Source of the DNA: Neomegalonema sp.
GTDB lineage: Bacteria; Pseudomonadota; Alphaproteobacteria; Rhodobacterales; Rhodobacteraceae
NCBI RefSeq assembly: GCF_028688855.1
Contig: NZ_JAQTXI010000025.1
Span: forward strand, 1-48,738
Direction of reading: 5' to 3'
DNA length: 48,738 nt
Shown here: piece after piece, positions 37,464 through 45,124 of the stretch
Position numbering within the stretch: the first letter of the stretch is position 1
Layout: every line of letters begins with the position of its first letter
Made by a program: the position numbers and the translations under genes
Notes under the pieces: model-generated
What the model was told of the DNA's origin: nothing
Database searches by the model: none
The model's input: only the letters and a program-made list of their open reading frames with translations

Positions 37464-37721
37464 TGAAGGGTCTCCCGACTGAAGGGCCGCGCTTCCGACG
37501 CCTTGAAGACGGGCCCGGCCTGACCTTGTGCGGATGAGGATATGCCGATTTCACATGGGCGGTCTACAGGGATCGGATCGGGCTCCGCAGGCGGAGGGGC
37601 TTCGTCAAAACGTCCTGGCGCCTCACCAGAAGGCTTGCTCCCGGGCCCGGAAGGACCGAACCTGACGTTCAGGCGATCAGGATCAGGGGCGAGGCCCCGC
37701 CGGCCCCCGGGGAGGAAGACC
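37464..37721. promoter_or_regulatory. divergent control region of the nucleoside operon and cpdB
   Basis: 258 bases without a gene, between two divergent starts. I see no convincing -35/-10 pair. Two perfect inverted repeats are candidates for operators: CTCCGC-AG-GCGGAG at 37583-37596 and CCTGA-CGT-TCAGG at 37661-37673, the latter 49 bases before the cpdB ATG. Confidence 0.3.
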
Positions 37722-39692
37722 ATGTCGAGGAACATCACCCGCCGCAGCCTTCTCGTCCAGGGGGCCGCCCTGGGCGGTCTGGCGGCGCTGCATCCCTTCT
37801 CGGCGCGGGCCGCCGCCGGACAGGCGCATCTGCGCATCCTCTCGACCACCGACCTCCATTATCACATCCACGCCTACGACTATTACGCCGACAAGCCCGA
37901 CGACAGGGTGGGCCTCGCCCGCACGGCCTCGCTGATCGAGGCCGCCCGCGACGAAGCCCGCAACAGCTTCCTCGTGGACAACGGCGATTATCTCCAGGGC
38001 AATCCGCTCGGCGACTTCATGGCCTATGGCTCGGCTTCGGTGCGTCAGGGGCCGCACCCCATCGCCGCCGCCATGAACGCCCTCGGCTACGACGCCGGAG
38101 GCCTCGGCAACCACGAGTTCAATTACGGCCTGAAATATCTCCAGGAAGTGAACTCCGGGCTGCAACATCCGGTGTTCTGCGCCAATTTCGCCGAAGCGCC
38201 TCTGGCGACCAATCCGCTCAAGGACCGCCTACCCTGGCAGCCTTACGGCATCTTCGACCGCTGGCTGATCGACGGCGCGGGCGAACGCCATGTGATCCGG
38301 ATCGGCGTGATCGGCTTCGTCCCGCCCCAGATCCTGCGATGGGACGCCCGGCATCTCGCGAATTACGCCGCGCGCGACATCGTCGAATCCGCGCGCGTCT
38401 GGGTGCCCAAGCTCCGCGAGATGGGGGCTCAGATCGTGGTGGCGCTCAGCCATTCGGGGATCAGCCTGGAACCCCATGAGCCGGGCATGGAGAACGCGTC
38501 CTGGCATCTGGCGGGCGTCGAGGGGATCGACGCCATCGTGATGGGTCATGCGCATCGCGTCTGGCCCTCGGGCGATTACGAAGGCGAGGGCCTCGACCGC
38601 GAAACCGGCAAGATCCGCGGCAAACCCGCCGTGATGGCCGGATTCTGGGGCTCGCACATGGGGCTCATCGACCTGCTGCTGGAGAAGGACGGCGAAGGCT
38701 GGCGCGCCGTCGACGGAAGCTCGGAGGCGCGGCCCATCTTCGAGCGTCAGGCGGATCGCTCCATCAAGCCGCTGGTCGAGGATTACGCTCCGGTCGTCGA
38801 CGCCACTCAGGAGGACCACGCAGACGCTCTGGAGTACGTCCGCGCCGAGGTCGGGCGCACGGCCTCGCCGCTGCACAGCTACTTCGCCCTCGTCGCCGAC
38901 GACCCCTCGGTGCAGATCGTCAATCTGGCCCAGATGTGGTATGTGAAGGATCTCGTCCAGGGGACGGAGAACGCGGATCTTCCTCTGATCTCGGCGGCGG
39001 CGCCCTTCAAGGCGGGCGGACGCGGCGGACCCGAATATTACACCGACGTCCCGGCGGGCCCCGTGGCGCTCCGGAACGTGGCGGACCTCTATCTCTATCC
39101 GAACACGCTTCAGGTGGTGAAGATCACGGGCGCCCAGGTCCGGGAATGGCTGGAGCGCTCGGCGGGGATCTTCAATCAGGTCGCCGCAGAAGCCGAAGAC
39201 GCGCCCTTGCTCGACCCCGATTTCCCGAGCTTCAATTTCGACGCCATCGACGGCGTGGCCTACGAGATCGACCTGAGCCAGCCTTCGCGCTACGCCGCCG
39301 ACGGCGCCCTGGCCGATCCGGAGGCGCGGCGCATCGTGAATCTGACCCATCAGGGCGAGCCCATCGACGAGGCGCGGCTCTTCCTCGTGGCGACGAACAA
39401 TTACCGCGCTTCGGGCGGGGGGAGCTTCCCCGGCGCCGACGGCTCGACCATCGTGATCGAGGCGCCCGACGCCAATCGCGACGTTCTGGTGCGCTACATC
39501 CACGAAGAGGGCGAGGTGAAGCCCTCGGCGGACGCCAACTGGCGCTTCAGGGCCCAGCCGGGCGCGAGCGTGGTCTTCGAGACCGGGCCGGGCGCCGCCG
39601 CCCATCTGGAGGAGGTCCGCGCCCGGGGTCTGGAGATCGAGGAGGCGGGCGAAGGCGAGAACGGCTTCGCGCGCTACCGCATCCGGCTGTGA
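37722..39692 (+). CDS. cpdB: Tat-exported 2',3'-cyclic-nucleotide phosphodiesterase/3'-nucleotidase
   Basis: Periplasmic enzyme that opens 2',3'-cyclic nucleotides and removes 3'-phosphate, leaving nucleosides. 656 residues. The N-terminus NITRRSLLVQGAALGGLAAL is a twin-arginine signal, cut near ARAAA at 32. Metal motifs are STTDLHYH (Asp 44, His 46), VDNGDYLQG (Asp 86, Asp 89), GNHEFNYG (130-132), ALSHSG and GHAHRVWP; a C-terminal 5'-nucleotidase-type domain follows (NNYRASGGGSFPG). The start at 37722 is set by GGAGG six bases upstream. It is divergent from the nucleoside import operon, so their products meet in the periplasm. Confidence 0.94.
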   Translation: MSRNITRRSLLVQGAALGGLAALHPFSARAAAGQAHLRILSTTDLHYHIHAYDYYADKPDDRVGLARTASLIEAARDEARNSFLVDNGDYLQGNPLGDFMAYGSASVRQGPHPIAAAMNALGYDAGGLGNHEFNYGLKYLQEVNSGLQHPVFCANFAEAPLATNPLKDRLPWQPYGIFDRWLIDGAGERHVIRIGVIGFVPPQILRWDARHLANYAARDIVESARVWVPKLREMGAQIVVALSHSGISLEPHEPGMENASWHLAGVEGIDAIVMGHAHRVWPSGDYEGEGLDRETGKIRGKPAVMAGFWGSHMGLIDLLLEKDGEGWRAVDGSSEARPIFERQADRSIKPLVEDYAPVVDATQEDHADALEYVRAEVGRTASPLHSYFALVADDPSVQIVNLAQMWYVKDLVQGTENADLPLISAAAPFKAGGRGGPEYYTDVPAGPVALRNVADLYLYPNTLQVVKITGAQVREWLERSAGIFNQVAAEAEDAPLLDPDFPSFNFDAIDGVAYEIDLSQPSRYAADGALADPEARRIVNLTHQGEPIDEARLFLVATNNYRASGGGSFPGADGSTIVIEAPDANRDVLVRYIHEEGEVKPSADANWRFRAQPGASVVFETGPGAAAHLEEVRARGLEIEEAGEGENGFARYRIRL

Positions 39693-39716
39693 GGTCGGGG
39701 ACGCATCCGGCGCGCG

Positions 39717-41123
39717 TCAGATCTCGTGCGCCGGCTTCGCCCAGGGTCCATGCGTCTCGGGCCCGCCGTCGAGGCGCTGGAAGCCATGGGCGCCGAAATG
39801 GTCGCGCTGGGCCTGGATGAGGTTGGCCGTCCCGCGCCTGGTGCGCATCAGGTCGAACCAGAAGAGCCCGCCCCCCAGAGCCGGGACCGCAAGACCATGC
39901 AGCGTCGCGCTCGCGACCACCCGGCGCAACGCCGGAGCCTCCGCTTCGAGACGTCTGGCGAAGACCGCGTCAAGGATCAGATTGCGCTCCGGATCGCGGT
40001 CGAGGGCGGCGGCCATGTCGTCGAGCATCGCCGAGCGGATGATGCAGCCCGCCCGCCAGATCCGCGCGATCTCCGCCGAGGGCAAACTCCAGCCGAAATC
40101 CGCCGAAGCCGCCGAGATCATCGCGAAGCCCTGCGCGTAACAGAGGATCTTCCCCGCGACCAGCGCCTGCTCCAGCACCGAGACATCGCCGGAGAAGGGC
40201 TGCGGCGCAGGTCCGAAGCGGGCTTCTCCGGCCGCGCGCTCCTCCAGCCGCGCCGAGACGTTGCGCGCCATCACCGCCGCCTCCACGACCGGGATCGGCG
40301 CCCCCAGACGCGCCCCCTCCACGACCGTCCAGCGGCCGGTGCCCTTCTGGCCCGCGCTGTCGAGGATCACGTCCAGCATGGGCGCGCCCGTGCGCGGATC
40401 CTTCGCGGCGGCCACCGCCCCCGTGATCTCGACGAGATAGGATTTCAGCGGCCCCTCGTTCCATTGACGGAAGACTTCGGCGATCTCGTCGGCGGTCATC
40501 TCGAATCCGTCGCGCAGGATCCCGTAGATTTCGGCGATCATCTGCATGTCGGCGTATTCGATTCCATTATGCACAGCCTTGACGAAATGCCCCGCCCCCG
40601 CCGCGCCGAGCCAGGCCGCGCAGGGAGAGCCGTCGGGCGCGCGGGCCGCGATGGCGGTCAGGATCGGCGCGACGCGGTCCCAGTCGGCCTTGTCGCCGCC
40701 GCCCATGATCGAGGGGCCATGTCGCGCGCCCTCCTCTCCGCCCGAGACGCCCATGCCGAGAAAGCGCATCGGCAGGCCGGACGCCCGACGGTTGGTGTCG
40801 TGGAAATCGGCGTTGCCCGCGTCGATGACGAGATCCTCGGGATCGAGCAGGGGCGCGAGGGCCGCGATCTGCTGATCGACCGCCGCTCCGGCGGGGACCA
40901 TCAGGATGATCGCGCGCGGCTTCTCGAGGGCGGCGACCAGCTCCGCGAGGCTTTCCGTCGGGAGGATCCGCGCGGCGAGCTCGCCCGCCTCGGCGTGGAA
41001 TGCGCGCGTGCGGGCCGTGGTGCGGTTCCAGACCGCGACGGGAAAGCCTTTCTCCGCGATGTTCAGCGCCAGCGCCGAACCCATGGTTCCAAGGCCGATC
41101 AATCCGATCTTCGCAGAAGACAT
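39717..41123 (-). CDS. gnd: 6-phosphogluconate dehydrogenase (decarboxylating)
   Basis: Oxidative pentose phosphate enzyme making ribulose 5-phosphate, CO2 and NADPH. 468 residues. Marks are IGLIGLGTMGSALALNIAEK (nucleotide site), MGVSGGEEGARHGPSIMGGG, KAVHNGIEYADMQMIAE (catalytic Lys and substrate-binding HNGIEY), DSAGQKGTGRW, and RRDHFGAHGFQRLD near the end. Start at 41123 from TGAGGAG seven bases upstream; an ATG at 41138 is less well placed. It converges on cpdB with a 24-base gap. Confidence 0.95.
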   Translation of the reverse strand: MSSAKIGLIGLGTMGSALALNIAEKGFPVAVWNRTTARTRAFHAEAGELAARILPTESLAELVAALEKPRAIILMVPAGAAVDQQIAALAPLLDPEDLVIDAGNADFHDTNRRASGLPMRFLGMGVSGGEEGARHGPSIMGGGDKADWDRVAPILTAIAARAPDGSPCAAWLGAAGAGHFVKAVHNGIEYADMQMIAEIYGILRDGFEMTADEIAEVFRQWNEGPLKSYLVEITGAVAAAKDPRTGAPMLDVILDSAGQKGTGRWTVVEGARLGAPIPVVEAAVMARNVSARLEERAAGEARFGPAPQPFSGDVSVLEQALVAGKILCYAQGFAMISAASADFGWSLPSAEIARIWRAGCIIRSAMLDDMAAALDRDPERNLILDAVFARRLEAEAPALRRVVASATLHGLAVPALGGGLFWFDLMRTRRGTANLIQAQRDHFGAHGFQRLDGGPETHGPWAKPAHEI

Positions 41124-41331
41124 GTCCGGACTCCTCAAGCTCCCCTGCTCCGGCGCAGAGCCTGGAGCATTTTCAGGCGAGCCGGAAGGGCTTCGCGTCG
41201 CGAACCTGCGCCCGGACAGGAATCCGGACCGCGAGTCGCGCGACGGGAGCCCGTTTAGCGGCCTCCGGAGCGGCCTCGGGCGCCCTCTTCGGGCCCTTCG
41301 CCCGCAGGCGATTCCCCGCGCGGCGGCTTCC

Positions 41332-41348
41332 TGTAAAAAAACATTACA
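41332..41348. promoter_or_regulatory. operator-like inverted repeat TGTAA-N7-TTACA
   Basis: A 5-bp perfect repeat around a 7-base A-rich centre, inside the most AT-rich stretch of the region and about 210 bases upstream of gnd. It is a candidate transcription factor site. It recalls the HexR site of sugar-catabolic genes, but that has a shorter centre. Confidence 0.35.
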
Positions 41349-41377
41349 AATTTAGGCGTTTTCCGCGCGGAGGCGCT

Positions 41378-41401
41378 TGACCATACGACGGATCATGGTC
41401 A
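41378..41401. promoter_or_regulatory. operator-like inverted repeat TGACCAT-N10-ATGGTCA
   Basis: A perfect 7-bp inverted repeat with a 10-base centre, 30 bases beyond the previous one. The spacing of the half-sites (one and a half to two helical turns) suits a dimeric regulator. No factor can be named. Confidence 0.4.
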
Positions 41402-41585
41402 CTCTCCGCACAGGCGAGTTTCCGGTCCCGAGACGTCGCAAACGGGCGCAGGCCGAGGGCCTTCCACGCGAGCGCGCGCAGGAGGCCTCAGGGAGACCCC
41501 GGGCCAGGCCGCCTGACTCTCCGGCTGGAGCGAAGGACGCCGGAGGCTCGCGGGCCCCAGGGCGTTCGAGACGGACCGGCGCGCC

Positions 41586-41766
41586 CGCCCTTCGGGCGAA
41601 TTCTCGATTTCGCGAAGCCCCGGACGGCTTCGCCCGGAAGATCCCGACCCTCGCGGGACGGCGCGGCTGCGGCCGGTCCGTTCCAGGGCTCCGTCGGGTG
41701 CGCGTCCGGCCGCCGCAAGGCCGCCGGACGACGGGAGGCGGGGCGGCCGGACACGCCCCGCCTCTC
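41586..41766. ncRNA. cluster of four hairpins, candidate structured RNA
   Basis: Perfect stems in series: 5 bp at 41586-41598 (loop TTC), 8 bp GCGAAGCC/GGCTTCGC at 41612-41633, 8 bp CGTCCGGC/GCCGGACG at 41703-41730, and 10 bp GAGGCGGGGC/GCCCCGCCTC at 41735-41764, extendable to 12 with one G-U. The last is followed on the plus strand by a pyrimidine run (CCCGTCCCCTCCCCCCTT). Strand and transcription are unknown; no promoter was identified. High GC makes some pairing expected. Confidence 0.3.
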
Positions 41767-41915
41767 CCGTCCCCTCCCCCCTTCTCCGCGCGCCGGAAGC
41801 CGCCCTGCGCATCCGCCCTGCGAAGCCCCGAGCGCGCTTCGGGATCGGCGTGCGGAGTCCGGAAAATGCGCCCGGCCGAAGAAAATCATGGCGCGCCCTC
41901 GCGCAGTGTGAAAAC

Positions 41916-41942
41916 CCTCCGGGATCGCAGCCCGGAAGGAGG
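41916..41942 (+). promoter_or_regulatory. leader hairpin over the SD of the SLC13-type gene
   Basis: TCCGGG (41918-41923) and CCCGGA (41931-41936) form a perfect 6-bp stem with a 7-base loop; with one bulged A it extends by CC/GG to include part of AAGGAGG (41936-41942). The only good ribosome site of the gene would thus be half-paired. Confidence 0.4.
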
Positions 41943-41954
41943 ATGCAAGACGCC

Positions 41955-43736
41955 ATGCAAAGCCTGATCGCCGAACATGCGCCTTATGTGGCGCTCGCCG
42001 TCATGCTGCTCACCTTCGCCGCCTTCCTCTTCGAACGCCATCCGCCCGAAGTCACCGCCGCCGGAGGCGCCGCCGCCTTCGTGATCCTCGGGCTGGTGAC
42101 GCCCGCCGAGGCCATGGCGGTCTTCTCCAATCCGGCGCCTCTGACCATCGCGGCGATGTTCGTGCTGACCGGGGCCCTCGTGCGCGCCGGAGTGCTGGAG
42201 CGCGTCGCCGGGGCGATCATCGAGCTCGCCGGAGACAGCGCGGTCAAGGCGGTGGTCCTGCTGATGGCCGGAACGATGCTCATCGCGGGCTTCGTCAACA
42301 ACACGCCTCTCGTGCTGATCCTGATCCCCATCGCGATCCGCATCGCGCGGAAATTCGACATCGCCTCGACGCGGCTGCTGATCCCCGTGTCCTATCTGAC
42401 CATCCTCGGGGGCGCCTGCACGCTGATCGGCACCTCCACCAACCTGCTCGTGGACGGGGTGGCGCGCGAGCATGGGCTCGAACCCTTCTCCATCTTCGAG
42501 ATCACCCCGGTCGGGATCGTGACGGCGCTGTCGGGCGCGGCGCTGCTGGGGCTTTTCGGGCGCCGTCTGCTGCCCGACCGGCGCGGGTCCTTCGCCCGGC
42601 CCGGAGAGGAGGACCAGCAGGAATTCCTCTCCGAGGCCGCGATCCTGGAGGAAGGCCCCCTGACCGGCGGGCCGCTCGGCGAGGCCAGGGCGCTCAAGCC
42701 TCTGGGGGTGCGGGTTCTCGGAGTCCGGCGCGGCCAGGAGACCTTCCGCGAGGATCTCGACGGCTTCGTCCCGCGCAAGGGAGACCGGCTGATCCTCTCC
42801 GCCAGCGCCTCGGAGCTGCTGACCCTCGCCGCCGACAAGACCCTGCGCGTGGGTCTGCGCCGTCCGGCCGGAACCTCCGGCGAGGCGGTGGCGGCCGAAG
42901 CCGTGGTGGCGCCCGCCCATGCGGGCATCGGGCGGCCCATTTCGGAGCTGGGCCTCGGCGGACGCTTCGGCGTGTGGGTGCTCGGGGCGCACCGGCATCA
43001 GCATCAGCCGGGGAAGGATCTGGAGAGCGTGCTCCTGCGCCCCGCCGACCGCCTGTTGCTGGAGGGCCCTCCCGCCGGGCTCGACGCCCTCTCGCAACAG
43101 GGCTTTCTGGTCTCCGTCACCCGCACGAGCGGCCGGGCCTTCCGGCGCGCGAAGGCGCCCATCGCGATTCTGGCCTTGCTGTCGGTGGTGGCTCTGGCGG
43201 CGCTGGGCGTGATGGAGATCGCCGTCCTGGCGATGATCGCGGTGGCGGCGATCCTGCTGCTGCGCTGCCTCGACGGCGACGAGGCCTGGGGCGCGGTGGA
43301 CGGCTCGATTCTGGTGCTGATCTTCTCGATGCTGATCATCGGGACGGGTCTCCAGCGCAGCGGCGCCGTGGATCTGATCGTCTCGGGGATCGCGCCGGGT
43401 CTGGCGGGGCTTTCGCCGCTGACGACCCTGATCGTGGTCTATCTGCTCACCTCGCTGCTGACCGAGATGATCACCAACAACGCCGTGGCGGTGGTGATGT
43501 CGCCCATCGTGATCGGTCTGGCCGCGCAGCTGGGGCTGGAGGCGCGTCCCTTTCTGGTGGCGGTGATGTTCGCCGCCAGCGCCAGCTTCGCGACGCCCAT
43601 CGGCTATCAGACCAATACGCTGGTCTACGGCGCGGGAGACTACCGCTTCGCCGATTTCCTCAAGGTGGGGATTCCGATGAACCTCGTCGTCGGGCTGGCG
43701 ACCTGCTGGGCCATCGCGGTCTTCTACGGCTTCTGA
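41955..43736 (+). CDS. SLC13/DASS-type permease with two RCK_C (TrkA_C) domains
   Basis: 593-residue membrane protein: about five or six N-terminal hydrophobic segments (to about 210), a soluble middle with two RCK_C-like domains (about 230-290 and 300-390, the second with IGRPISELGLGGRFGVWVLG and DRLLLEGP), then about five C-terminal segments. The motifs FVNNTPLVLILIPIAIRIA and EMITNNAVAVVMSPI are the paired NT/NN signatures of the family. Members carry sulfate, dicarboxylates or other anions; the substrate is open. ATG 41955 is preferred: AAGGAGG lies 12 bases before it but touches the other ATG at 41943. Confidence 0.85.
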   Translation: MQSLIAEHAPYVALAVMLLTFAAFLFERHPPEVTAAGGAAAFVILGLVTPAEAMAVFSNPAPLTIAAMFVLTGALVRAGVLERVAGAIIELAGDSAVKAVVLLMAGTMLIAGFVNNTPLVLILIPIAIRIARKFDIASTRLLIPVSYLTILGGACTLIGTSTNLLVDGVAREHGLEPFSIFEITPVGIVTALSGAALLGLFGRRLLPDRRGSFARPGEEDQQEFLSEAAILEEGPLTGGPLGEARALKPLGVRVLGVRRGQETFREDLDGFVPRKGDRLILSASASELLTLAADKTLRVGLRRPAGTSGEAVAAEAVVAPAHAGIGRPISELGLGGRFGVWVLGAHRHQHQPGKDLESVLLRPADRLLLEGPPAGLDALSQQGFLVSVTRTSGRAFRRAKAPIAILALLSVVALAALGVMEIAVLAMIAVAAILLLRCLDGDEAWGAVDGSILVLIFSMLIIGTGLQRSGAVDLIVSGIAPGLAGLSPLTTLIVVYLLTSLLTEMITNNAVAVVMSPIVIGLAAQLGLEARPFLVAVMFAASASFATPIGYQTNTLVYGAGDYRFADFLKVGIPMNLVVGLATCWAIAVFYGF

Positions 43737-43793
43737 GGGCCGGGCCCGGGAGGGCGCATCAAGGGATCCTCAAGTCTTTTCGCCCTATTCCTT

Positions 43794-43827
43794 CTCCGGA
43801 GCGCCGAGCCGGCGCCTGTCTCCGGAG
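43794..43827 (+). promoter_or_regulatory. leader hairpin sequestering the SD of the SLAM-like gene
   Basis: The 13-base left arm (43794-43806) pairs with 43810-43815 and 43821-43827 around a 3-base loop, with a 5-base bulge on one side: 6 plus 7 base pairs. The only SD-like GGAG of the next gene (43824-43827) is in the stem. It rests on a direct repeat TCTCCGGAGCGC (43793-43804 and 43819-43830). Confidence 0.5.
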
Positions 43828-43836
43828 CGCGTCGGC

Positions 43837-45027
43837 ATGAGGCTTCTCCCATCCCGAAGGGCCTGCGCGGCGGCGCTCGCGCTCCTGAGCCTCGGCCTCG
43901 GCGCTCCGGCGCGCGCCCTGAGCCCCGCAGAGGTGGAGGCGCGCTTCCTGGAGGCTCTGGAGGCCATGGCCGAGGGCCGACCCGAACAGGCGGCGGAGAT
44001 CTTCGGCGCCCTGCCGCCCGAGTCCGTCACGCCGCGCATCAAGCTGGAGCGGGCGCGGGCGCTGCTCTTCGCGGGCCGCCATGGCGAGGCCCTGCGGCTC
44101 TTCCGCGAGGTCCACGACGCCCCCGAGACGCCCCGGAGCGTCAGACGCAACATCCTGCCCTATCTGGAGGCCGCCGAACTGCGCAGCCTGCGCCTGCGCT
44201 ACGGCGCGCGGCTGACCACCGATTCCAATCCCTCCAGGGTCTCCGAGGGCGGAACGATCTTCTTCAACGGCGTCCCGCTGGAGTATCAGCCCCCCGCCGA
44301 GAAGAAGACCGTCACCGGCGTCGAGCCCTGGGTCTCGCTTGAAAAGCTCTGGGAGAGCGACCTCCTGACCAAGCTGCACGCCTCGGCGAGCCTCTTCGAG
44401 GACTCCGATCTGAATTCGGCCCGCGCCGATCTCGCCATCGGCCGGGAGCTGGGCTTCGCGCGAGGCGTCTTCCTTCAGGCGAGCCTCGCGGGGGAATGGG
44501 CGAAGAACGAGGGCTCCTTCCTGCTGCCTTCGGTCGAGGCCTGGCGGCGGTTCCGGCTCTCCGAGAGCGCGCGGCTCGGGTTCGGCGGACAGATCGGCTA
44601 TCTGGGCGCCGAGCGCGCGGACCTCTCCGGCGGCTTCTATCGCGGCTACGTCATGGGCGACTGGAGCCTCGCGCCTCAGGCGACGCTCTTCGCTCAGGCC
44701 TCCCTTGAGCGGCGCGACAGCCGCAACGGCTTTCACGCCTATACGGCGCCGCGTCTGGAGCTGGGCCTGAGCTTCGAGGCGGGCGGCTTCGAGGCGACGC
44801 CGCGCCTCTCCGCGACCCTGACCCGTTACGACGAGCCGCATCTCCTGATCGGCGCGCCTCGCCGCGACGTCACATGGCGGCCCATGCTGACTCTGGCGCA
44901 TGAAGGGCTCTCCTGGGGCGGATTCCGGCCCGAACTCACGCTGTTCCACGAGCGCCGGGACAGCAACGTCGGGATCGAGGAATACGACCAGTTCGGCGCC
45001 TTCCTCAATCTGCGGCGCGTCTACTGA
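43837..45027 (+). CDS. DUF560/SLAM-like outer-membrane protein (TPR plus beta-barrel)
   Basis: 396 residues. A signal peptide (to about ALA/ARA 27) is followed by a helical TPR-like region (AMAEGRPEQAAEIFGALPPE, ALLFAGRHGEALRLFREV; about 30-120) and then by alternating strands to the end, opening with LRLRYGARLTTDSNPSRV and closing with YDQFGAFLNLRRVY, a typical barrel C-terminus with a final aromatic residue. This layout fits surface lipoprotein assembly modulators, which move lipoproteins or small proteins to the cell surface. No lipoprotein or TonB-receptor partner gene is adjacent. The family call is by architecture, so moderate. Confidence 0.7.
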   Translation: MRLLPSRRACAAALALLSLGLGAPARALSPAEVEARFLEALEAMAEGRPEQAAEIFGALPPESVTPRIKLERARALLFAGRHGEALRLFREVHDAPETPRSVRRNILPYLEAAELRSLRLRYGARLTTDSNPSRVSEGGTIFFNGVPLEYQPPAEKKTVTGVEPWVSLEKLWESDLLTKLHASASLFEDSDLNSARADLAIGRELGFARGVFLQASLAGEWAKNEGSFLLPSVEAWRRFRLSESARLGFGGQIGYLGAERADLSGGFYRGYVMGDWSLAPQATLFAQASLERRDSRNGFHAYTAPRLELGLSFEAGGFEATPRLSATLTRYDEPHLLIGAPRRDVTWRPMLTLAHEGLSWGGFRPELTLFHERRDSNVGIEEYDQFGAFLNLRRVY

Positions 45028-45124
45028 GCAAACCTGTGAAGCTTCCCAAGCCTGATCGGGCGTGGCATGAAGATTCCGCATCAAACGGAAGGCTTTCAGC
45101 TTCTCCCCCGTTCAGGAGGCCCAG

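Larger units (their letters stand above)
41124..41954. other. 830-base intergenic region with inverted repeats, no convincing gene
   Basis: The only long non-coding stretch of the window, between the starts of the divergent gnd and SLC13-type genes. Frames open on both strands (41377-41967 plus, 41399-41956 minus) give Arg/Pro/Ser-rich products without any recognisable feature, so I do not call them. The first 200 bases probably hold the gnd promoter; I could not fix it. Two operator-like inverted repeats, a cluster of four hairpins and a leader hairpin are listed separately. Confidence 0.7.

Noticed and set aside
41332..41348. HexR operator upstream of gnd
   Set aside because: The half-sites fit, but the centre is 7 bases instead of the shorter centre of the HexR consensus, and HexR is mainly known from other classes; kept only as an unnamed inverted repeat.
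41377..41967. 196-codon plus-strand and 185-codon minus-strand frames in the gnd-permease gap
   Set aside because: Arg/Pro/Ser-rich, no SD, no domain, and filled with hairpin sequences; open by high GC content.
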